A stretch of DNA of 12,388 nt from positions 1 to 12,388 of the forward strand of contig CAZBKB010000026.1 of assembly GCA_964492425.1 (NCBI GenBank). The letters are read 5' to 3'. The translations under genes and the position numbers were made by a program. Numbering within the stretch: position 1 is the stretch's first letter; the number at the start of each line of letters is the position of its first letter. Below the pieces are notes generated by a model. It saw only the letters and a program-made list of their open reading frames with translations, was not told the origin of the DNA and ran no database searches. Source of the stretch: LBZV01 sp000993855. Lineage in GTDB: Bacteria; Patescibacteriota; Microgenomatia; Curtissbacterales; GWA2-41-24. Shown here one piece after another: positions 7,078-12,388 of the stretch.

Positions 7078-8904
7078 TTAGGAAACAAACTGTGCTTCTG
7101 CGGCCTCAGCTTTTTTCTTCATCTCCAGAAGCTCCTCAGGCTTAGTGGTCACAAGTGCATGTTCATCAGCTGAAGCAATAACACGAATAGCCACATGGTT
7201 TGGCCCTGCAAAAAATATTCCTTCTCCAACGTCAGCAGCCAAAAGCAAATGCCGCTCCCCTTCGGTTAGATAAAACACCTCAGTTAGCTTATCTATTGCC
7301 GCTGTCGACTGCTTCATCAAAATCTGAATGGAGGAATTAGTCACAATCGCCTTCCCATAATCGGTATTTAAAAAGTCCTCTACATCCTGCGAGATTGTCG
7401 TCAACCCCAAATAATATTTCCTCGCCCTTTTGGCAATAGAATACATAAATGTCGCACTGTCTGGGTGCTGCATCATGTACCAGGCCTCATCAACTATGAG
7501 AATTCTTTTTCTTATATCGTTTTTAATCCTGGTCCAGATAAAATCCAATATTAGATAAATCGCAATTGGACGCAATGCCTCCTCCAGGTTTTTTATCGAA
7601 AACACCGTAAACGTGTTTCTGATATCAAGATTAGACTGTTGGTTAAATATTCCGATTAAGGAACCTTTTACAAAACGTTCCAGACGATCGGCAAGACCTT
7701 TAGCCGCATCATCCTCCATCCCCAAAAGTGCTTTGTACAAATCCTCCATTAGTGGTGGTTCACTCTTCTGGCTAGCAGGATCCGGAGTAATCCCTTGAGA
7801 CTTGTAAGTTGCAACAAGTGCCCTGTCAAGTATCGCATCCTCACTGGGGGTCAAATCCCCCATAATCACCTTAAAAAATCCGTGCAGCGAAAGTATCTTG
7901 AGCCCCAACTCATTTTCGCCTTCTTCGTATACACCGGAAAGGTCAAAAGGGTTAATTTTAGCAGGGCTATCAAAGTCAAAGGATATATACTCACCGCCAA
8001 TTGCTTCACATAAACTTTTGTATTCTTCCTCCGGGTCAATAACAATAATCTCTGTCCCAAACATCAAAGACCTCAAGGCTTCAAGTTTTACCATGTAAGA
8101 TTTTCCAGAACCGGACTTTGCAAAAACAACCGCGTTAGCATTTTCCTGGCTAAACCTATCGAAAATGACCAGCGAGCCATTATGTTCATTAATCCCATAC
8201 ATAATCCCCGTATTAGACGTCAACGTCGATGATATGAAAGGGAAAGTAGTTGCAAGGGAAGTTGTATCCATGTTTCTGGTTATATATAAATGATCCGTCG
8301 CCTGCGGCAGCGTTGTCTTAAATGCTTCCTCCATTTGCAGCGTTGCATGTTTTGGCACCAACAGCAGCGCACCCATTGTCGACTCGACCTGCTTGGAAAT
8401 AGTATTAAGTTCCTCCAGAGTGTCCGCAGGTATAGAAACATAAAGTCCGAATTGGAAAAACCTTTCCTGACCTTTAACCAGCTCTTCCTGAAGCATCTGC
8501 GCATCTTCAAGAGCCGCCGAGACGCTGGGATCAAGAACATGACCGCGTTGAATATCGGCAGCAATAGTTGCCTCCATTTCTGTAATTTTCCTCTTCAAGT
8601 CGTCAAGCACCCCTTTTGCCTCCACAGGGTACTGATACATTGAAATCTCCAAGGTGTGTTCAAAGTTAATAAGAGGTGACAACCAGTTAGCTTGCACATA
8701 ACGTGGATAGCCTACAACAAAGAGCGTTCTCCAATAAGTCGACCCTATTTTTATATAGTCAAAATCAATCTCGATAGCAGGAGGTGCAATTATATCCTTA
8801 ACAGAAACGATACCCCGCGATAGCATTTCCACCCACTGCTTCTCTTTATCCGATAGTGTACTTACAGGAGCCTTTTTACCAGTAATGATATTTATTAAAT
8901 TCAT
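7078..8904 (-). CDS. virB4: VirB4-family type IV secretion ATPase
   Basis: The 608-residue product is a VirB4/TraC-type ATPase, the cytoplasmic motor that energises type IV secretion and pilus assembly. Residues 45-235 form the N-terminal VirB4 region (WRTLFVVGYPRYV at 58-70). The motor domain has Walker A AKSGSGKSY (262-270), IIVIDPEEEY (286-295), Walker B RILIVDEAW (467-475) and the downstream TTISQDVEDF (502-511). All key residues are present, so it should be an active ATPase. It is shorter than proteobacterial VirB4 (about 800 residues); part of the missing N-terminal sequence appears to be supplied by the separate TraC-like gene just upstream. It is the third gene of the minus-strand operon, 56 bases after that gene. 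The start at ATG 8904 has only a weak GAAGAA before it. No membrane segment is seen. The loading partner (VirD4) is not in the window, so the substrate is unknown. Confidence 0.95.
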   Translation of the reverse strand: MNLINIITGKKAPVSTLSDKEKQWVEMLSRGIVSVKDIIAPPAIEIDFDYIKIGSTYWRTLFVVGYPRYVQANWLSPLINFEHTLEISMYQYPVEAKGVLDDLKRKITEMEATIAADIQRGHVLDPSVSAALEDAQMLQEELVKGQERFFQFGLYVSIPADTLEELNTISKQVESTMGALLLVPKHATLQMEEAFKTTLPQATDHLYITRNMDTTSLATTFPFISSTLTSNTGIMYGINEHNGSLVIFDRFSQENANAVVFAKSGSGKSYMVKLEALRSLMFGTEIIVIDPEEEYKSLCEAIGGEYISFDFDSPAKINPFDLSGVYEEGENELGLKILSLHGFFKVIMGDLTPSEDAILDRALVATYKSQGITPDPASQKSEPPLMEDLYKALLGMEDDAAKGLADRLERFVKGSLIGIFNQQSNLDIRNTFTVFSIKNLEEALRPIAIYLILDFIWTRIKNDIRKRILIVDEAWYMMQHPDSATFMYSIAKRARKYYLGLTTISQDVEDFLNTDYGKAIVTNSSIQILMKQSTAAIDKLTEVFYLTEGERHLLLAADVGEGIFFAGPNHVAIRVIASADEHALVTTKPEELLEMKKKAEAAEAQFVS

Positions 8905-8927
8905 ATTTCTTCAATCAACATCATATT

Positions 8928-8959
8928 ATTTCAATATTGCAATCTAACAATATAACAAT
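8928..8959 (-). repeat. Four tandem 8-base AT-rich units upstream of virB4
   Basis: On the minus strand the units are ATTGTTAT, ATTGTTAG, ATTGCAAT and ATTGAAAT, in exact register, filling most of the 56-base gap before virB4. AACAAT at 8954-8959 and ATTGTT at 8963-8968 also form a 6-bp stem over the preceding gene's end. There is no T-run, so it is not an ordinary terminator. Confidence 0.6.
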
Positions 8960-8960
8960 C

Positions 8961-9983
8961 TTATTGTTTTACATTGACACTACTTGCCTTCTTTATCGCA
9001 TCTTGAAGGCTTTTTAACGCCTCCCGTTGGTTATCTCCTGTCTCACTATTACTAGTTGTTGGTGTCGAATCAGATTGTGTTGGAATAGATGGATTTGAAG
9101 ATTTAGGCATAAGAATTGGCTGCGGTGGCACCATGAGACTAGAACCTTGAGGAACAGGAGTGATAGGAAATACAACACTCTCTGGAGATTTTGCACCCGT
9201 GTCCTTTTTTAATTTATCCAAAGGTGCCGGGCTCACATTTAAAGGGCCCGCCGCCGGTTCACCAGCTGCTGCCTGGCCACCAGCAACAACATCCGGCTCT
9301 GGGCTCGGTGTTTCCAAATCCGGCTCAACAAGCGGAGTCGTGTAAGACGACGCATTCAAAATCACTCGCTGGGTTCCAGTTGGAGCCGGATTATAAATAT
9401 CATAAAAAAGCTCGATCAGCTCCTGGGTTGTAAGCTGCTTAGTAAAAAGCCCCAGTCTCGCTGTTTGTTTAATGATATGATCACGCTTTGGATAAAGCGA
9501 GTTTTTTGCATCGGTTATGAGCTGTACCTTACTCTTTCTATTCGACGTATTGGTTTTTTTAAAGCTCTTTACCCCAAGTTCCAAAGAAGTAAAATGCACT
9601 ACAATATAAAACCTTTTATCCAAAATTGTCTTCTGCTGGACAGTAGATTGCACAAATTCCCGATATTTTCTTATCTGCACTTTTAAATCCGGATTGGACT
9701 GGTTGCTTTCAGCTTCAACCAGGTGCTGGTAATAAGCAGTAATGTCTGCCCTTTTGGACCGTATCAATACTTGTACCGGGAATGTCAGTGAGTTAAGAAG
9801 AGCGCCATATGCATAAATAGTTGCGTCCTGCTCCGCCTCCGAAAGGATGTCAAAATTAACAGCTGTTGTGGAAAGGGCAAGCGCCACCCAACCATTCGTG
9901 AGTATCACCAGGTTATCACAAATATCATCGATATCCAAATGCTCTTGTGTTGACGCCTTAATTTTGTCTTGTTGCCTTGCCAT
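8961..9983 (-). CDS. TraC-like domain protein (detached VirB4 N-terminal partner) with Pro/Ser-rich tail
   Basis: The 340-residue product has a folded N-terminal part (about 15-205) that resembles the TraC-like domain found at the start of Gram-positive conjugation VirB4/TraE proteins: LDIDDICDNLVILTNGWVAL (16-35), NFDILSEAEQDATIYAYGALL (43-63), FPVQVLIRSKRADITAYYQH (68-87) and RFYIVVHF (124-131). No Walker motifs are present, so it is not itself an ATPase. From about residue 215 it becomes a low-complexity Pro, Ser, Thr and Gly tail (ETPSPEPD, AAGEPAAGP, TPTTSNSETGD) ending in a short helix (REALKSLQDAIKKAS). It lies between prgI-like (29-base gap) and virB4 (56-base gap) in one operon, which fits an accessory role on the VirB4 motor at the membrane. 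The ATG at 9983 has no clear ribosome binding site. Domain assignment is from memory of the family and is fairly secure; the tail's role is unknown. Confidence 0.75.
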   Translation of the reverse strand: MARQQDKIKASTQEHLDIDDICDNLVILTNGWVALALSTTAVNFDILSEAEQDATIYAYGALLNSLTFPVQVLIRSKRADITAYYQHLVEAESNQSNPDLKVQIRKYREFVQSTVQQKTILDKRFYIVVHFTSLELGVKSFKKTNTSNRKSKVQLITDAKNSLYPKRDHIIKQTARLGLFTKQLTTQELIELFYDIYNPAPTGTQRVILNASSYTTPLVEPDLETPSPEPDVVAGGQAAAGEPAAGPLNVSPAPLDKLKKDTGAKSPESVVFPITPVPQGSSLMVPPQPILMPKSSNPSIPTQSDSTPTTSNSETGDNQREALKSLQDAIKKASSVNVKQ

Positions 9984-10012
9984 TGTTGCTTAAGACTTTT
10001 TAACTTTCAATT

Positions 10013-11659
10013 TTAATTTACCTTCGCCTCTCCCTTCAAACCTAAAGGTGGAACTACATTGCCATTAATATTAATCGATGCAGCCTTGAAAGTTACCAAA
10101 TCGCTCTCAACCTCTATCGTATAAATCCCGATGGGAAGGGGTGTCGCGCTCAAAAATTGACCAAGCTTATTTGCCTTTAAAGCTCTGACAGGAATACCAC
10201 CTGAATCCCTAATAACTAAAACTGCACCCTCAACAGGTACACCCAAATTATCAGTGACTAAACCAGAAACGACATTTGGTTTATCAGTCAAAGGAATAAT
10301 TTGCGGACCCTGGCCAACCTCCTGGAAGATCAGATGTTTTTTTGTATCTGTTACTGCAAATGTGGAATGTTCCTCAACGGAAACGGGTCTCTTGATTTCA
10401 GCCTTGGGGGCAATGCTTGCCTTGTTTACCCCATTGTTCATTACAAATTGCTTTTGTCCTTTTGGTAAAACCTGCGAGACGCTCCGAGCAGCAGAAGCTG
10501 GATTAAAACTCACTTTGGTATCTATTGTACTTTTCTCATTCGGCAAAACAACCGGAGGTGAACCATCCTCAAAGCTAAATCGTCTCTTCAGCTCCTCAGA
10601 AATCTCAAAGCGCCTTTCACCCCTTATTGGCAACTTCGAAAGGTCAAAATTCGCAGGAGGTGCAAAATGCAGTTTCCTTACCCTTGTTTTGCCAACCCCC
10701 CTGACAAATCTGACATGGTTGTTAGGCTCCATCACGGAAATTATATTATCAACTTCAAAATTCCCATCGGAAGCCAGATGTGCACGCAAACGTGGTCTCT
10801 TCAAAACATGCATCTTCTCAATTTTTGGCCGTGGAGTCTCTTCATTTCCTGCCTCATGGGAAACTTTCAATCTATCCTCAAAACCGTGTAGGCTAAACGA
10901 TTTCGCATGCTGTCGAACCTTTGGAGCATTAACGTAAGGCATAACCACCACAGGTCGTAATCTGCTTACCTTTTTCAGACTTTTCTTTGCAATCTGTCCT
11001 TGAACCTCGAGTCCTTCTTCAAAAGGTCGAATCCCCACCGGCTTACCAATCCCTGTGACGTCTGCAGCACCAGTGTCTAAATGGGCAACCTCAAGCTCCT
11101 TTTTTTGACTTACAGGCGCACTCTTTTTGATCCCAAAATCCGATGGCCAAATAATAGGAGCCACAACACTGGGAACGGCCACAGCAGATACATTAAAATC
11201 AATATGAGAAATAGCCATAGCCTCACGAGTGTCAAGTGGCGACTGGTTATCCTTTGGCAACGACTTTAAGTAAGCAACAAGCCTCTCCCTACCTTTCTCA
11301 GTGATTTCTTCCGGTATTTTTTCATCCTGCGGGGGCCTAATAACAACATTTAAAAATTCCGGCGTCTGTTTTTCCTTAATCCAAATACGCTGGGTTGGCG
11401 CAAAAACCGCTTTAATAAACGCGACCAACCATTTATCAAAAGGCCTACCACCAACCGGGACTAGTGCTACCAAAACACCCATTCCACCCACCACGCTGGC
11501 CAAAAAATACTTCACAAAAATCGGCTCCAGAGCAGAAAAGAAAATAAAACCAGCCACAGTCAAAGGGATAGCCAGAGTAATAAACTGACGGGCTGTCAAG
11601 TTTCCAAAAAGCTTAAATTGGAATGAGGCAATATGTTGCGGGACAGGATGTTGTTCCAT
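10013..11659 (-). CDS. PrgI-family membrane protein with long linker and C-terminal carboxypeptidase-regulatory-like beta-sandwich
   Basis: From ATG 11659 the product has 548 residues. Residues 1-110 are a PrgI-family domain: MEQHPVPQHIASFQFKLFGN, then two membrane segments (about 27-47 and 50-70, FITLAIPLTVAGFIFFSAL and FLASVVGGMGVLVALVPV) and the family-like RPFDKWLVAFIKAVFAPTQRIW (72-93). A long, charged, mostly disordered region of some 350 residues follows. Residues 462-548 look like a carboxypeptidase-regulatory/Cna-B-like domain: VVSGLVTDNLGVPVEGAVLV...KANKLGQFLSATPLPIGIYTIEV. PrgI proteins are small VirB3-like partners of VirB4 in Gram-positive-type systems, and are often only 100-150 residues, so this one carries a large extension. 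It is the first gene of the operon. An in-frame TTG at 11671 would add four residues; ATG is preferred because MEQHPVPQHI is the usual family start. Neither has a clear ribosome binding site. Confidence 0.85.
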   Translation of the reverse strand: MEQHPVPQHIASFQFKLFGNLTARQFITLAIPLTVAGFIFFSALEPIFVKYFLASVVGGMGVLVALVPVGGRPFDKWLVAFIKAVFAPTQRIWIKEKQTPEFLNVVIRPPQDEKIPEEITEKGRERLVAYLKSLPKDNQSPLDTREAMAISHIDFNVSAVAVPSVVAPIIWPSDFGIKKSAPVSQKKELEVAHLDTGAADVTGIGKPVGIRPFEEGLEVQGQIAKKSLKKVSRLRPVVVMPYVNAPKVRQHAKSFSLHGFEDRLKVSHEAGNEETPRPKIEKMHVLKRPRLRAHLASDGNFEVDNIISVMEPNNHVRFVRGVGKTRVRKLHFAPPANFDLSKLPIRGERRFEISEELKRRFSFEDGSPPVVLPNEKSTIDTKVSFNPASAARSVSQVLPKGQKQFVMNNGVNKASIAPKAEIKRPVSVEEHSTFAVTDTKKHLIFQEVGQGPQIIPLTDKPNVVSGLVTDNLGVPVEGAVLVIRDSGGIPVRALKANKLGQFLSATPLPIGIYTIEVESDLVTFKAASININGNVVPPLGLKGEAKVN

Positions 11660-11679
11660 AAGTTTGAGCAAAGCGAAAA

Positions 11680-11688
11680 GTTATATCA
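11680..11688 (-). promoter_or_regulatory. Extended -10 promoter for the prgI-traC-virB4 operon
   Basis: On the minus strand TGATATAAC gives a TGn extension followed by TATAAC (5 of 6 to consensus). Transcription would begin near 11673, about 14 bases before the ATG at 11659. The -35 region has no good match, which is usual for extended -10 promoters. Confidence 0.4.
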
Positions 11689-11700
11689 GAGTAGCACCAT

Positions 11701-11741
11701 TGGCACGACTGGAGTCGAGTCAGACTCGACGAAAGGTGCCA
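11701..11741. repeat. Nested palindrome upstream of the PrgI operon
   Basis: The inner part, GTCGAGTCAGACTCGAC (11714-11730), is two perfect 8-base arms around one base. It sits inside a second pair of arms, TGGCAC (11701-11706) and GTGCCA (11736-11741). No T-run follows on either strand and both flanking genes read away, so a terminator is unlikely. Its position just upstream of the candidate -10 suits an operator for a dimeric regulator; a DNA-processing site is an alternative. Confidence 0.7.
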
Positions 11742-11841
11742 GGGCGACCTGCTGGTATAAATCAGCGCGACGATCACCAAATTCACCATATCATATGAAA
11801 CGAGCCTGTCAAAGGTGTTTAAATAGCCTCAACCAGAGACC

Positions 11842-11862
11842 TTTTCACAATGCTTGTGAAAA
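11842..11862. repeat. Perfect 9-bp inverted repeat in the divergent intergenic region
   Basis: TTTTCACAA (11842-11850), three bases, then TTGTGAAAA (11854-11862). The symmetry, the AT-rich ends and the lack of a following T-run on either strand favour an operator or structured DNA site over a terminator. It is about 100 bases before the right-edge gene's start. Confidence 0.65.
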
Positions 11863-11962
11863 CTCAATCCTCTGTTTATCCAAACTCACACTAATTTACC
11901 AGCCTTACTGATAATACCGACTCACCGACCCACTGAAGTGTTATATTTAAATTAAAGCAACT

Positions 11963-12388
11963 ATGGCAGCGAACACTGACACACCAGATGCTCCCAAAAA
12001 AACAGAAGACTCCGCACTAGGCGGATCAGACAACGGCACCGGCGCATCAACTCCAGCTCCCGCGCAGGATAAAGGCTCCAGCCAAAAAACAGCTCTGCCC
12101 ATTGCCCCAATTTTTAGTGAGCGGGGACGCTCGACAAAGGTAGAGCTAGAAAAACAAAAAGCAGCCCAGCAAAATTATCTTGTAAACCTGAACCAGACAC
12201 TCACGAGGCGCAAAGACTCTATTAAAAGAGCACAAAAATATCTCGCCAATTTAGAAACGGCTTACAGTCGGGCACAATCATCCGGCGCAGCCGATGCAGT
12301 ACGCAGTCTCACGGGCAGCATTTCGCAGACAAAAGCTGCACTTGGCCAAGAGCAAAAACAAAAAACACTCATCGAACGCTATATGATC
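11963..12388 (+). CDS. Hydrophilic coiled-coil protein of unknown function, 3'-truncated by the window edge
   Basis: From ATG 11963 the frame stays open to the end of the window (142 codons); an in-frame TAA in the AT-rich leader just upstream rules out a much longer N-terminus. Residues 1-50 are low complexity, rich in Thr, Ala, Pro, Gly, Asp and Lys (a disordered tail). Residues 57-140 are Ala, Gln, Lys and Glu rich with heptad-like spacing and Arg/Lys clusters (VELEKQKAAQQNYLVNLNQT, KRAQKYLANLETAYSRAQ), so a coiled coil is likely. There is no signal peptide or membrane segment in the visible part. No domain is recognised. It is transcribed away from the PrgI operon across the palindrome-bearing region, which suggests shared control. 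The ribosome binding site is weak. Confidence 0.75.
   Translation, partial: MAANTDTPDAPKKTEDSALGGSDNGTGASTPAPAQDKGSSQKTALPIAPIFSERGRSTKVELEKQKAAQQNYLVNLNQTLTRRKDSIKRAQKYLANLETAYSRAQSSGAADAVRSLTGSISQTKAALGQEQKQKTLIERYMI

Larger units (their letters stand above)
11660..11962. other. Divergent intergenic region between the PrgI operon and the right-edge gene
   Basis: About 303 bases without a convincing gene. It holds a promoter candidate for the minus-strand operon (11680-11688), a nested palindrome (11701-11741), a second perfect palindrome (11842-11862) and an AT-rich stretch just before the right-edge gene (TTATATTTAAATTAAA at 11941-11956) that could be part of its promoter. A 92-codon plus-strand frame crosses it but has no coding character. 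Confidence 0.7.

Noticed and set aside
10254..10937. Plus-strand 227-codon frame
   Set aside because: It is the antisense shadow of the PrgI-family gene's linker region; the minus-strand frame has domain support at both ends.
11701..11741. Calling the nested palindrome an oriT or an intrinsic terminator
   Set aside because: No relaxase gene is visible to support oriT, and a terminator would need a T-run and a gene ending here; both neighbours start here instead.
11633..11911. Plus-strand 92-codon frame with a CxxC...HxxxC pattern
   Set aside because: It starts inside the PrgI gene on the other strand, runs through both palindromes and has no ribosome binding site; the Cys/His spacing looks accidental.

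Overview
The window looks like a stretch of chromosome from a Patescibacteria (Candidate Phyla Radiation) bacterium, most likely of the Microgenomates group. This rests on the gene families and their order: a PrgI-family protein, a stand-alone TraC-like protein and a VirB4 ATPase in a row, a polytopic VirB6/TrbL-like protein with a large N-terminal ectodomain, and several proteins with no familiar domain. The placement is by family resemblance from memory, not by a search. TGA is used as a stop, so the code is the standard bacterial one. A run of 10 Ns (2520-2529) marks a scaffold gap inside a gene, so this is a draft or metagenomic assembly.

Layout, left to right. (1) A VirB6/TrbL-like membrane protein on the plus strand is cut by the left edge (2-1669); its frame is open to the first bases. 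(2) A convergent minus-strand gene for a 1035-residue hydrophilic protein of unknown function (1670-4777) has its stop codon directly next to the first gene's stop. (3) A middle island (about 4917-7066) holds two unrelated-in-detail S23-type four-helix-bundle genes facing each other, with a STAND-like ATPase/winged-helix regulator between them. Each four-helix gene is bracketed by inverted micro-arrays of its own short repeat (9-mer for the left one, 7-mer for the right one). (4) A minus-strand operon reads prgI-like (11659-10013), traC-like (9983-8961), virB4 (8904-7078), with gaps of 29 and 56 bases. (5) A 303-base divergent intergenic region (11660-11962) holds two clear palindromes and an extended -10 promoter for the operon. 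(6) A plus-strand coiled-coil protein gene (11963 onward) runs off the right edge.

The secretion-type genes make sense together as parts of a type IV secretion-like envelope machine: VirB4 as the cytoplasmic ATPase, the TraC-like protein as its detached N-terminal partner, PrgI as a small membrane protein carrying a long tail with a terminal beta-sandwich domain, and VirB6/TrbL as the membrane channel component. No coupling protein, relaxase or pilin is visible here, so export of DNA, protein or pilus subunits cannot be told apart. The most unusual part is the middle island, where the four-helix genes look like small elements resembling the intervening sequences that sit in some 23S rRNA genes, but placed between protein genes.
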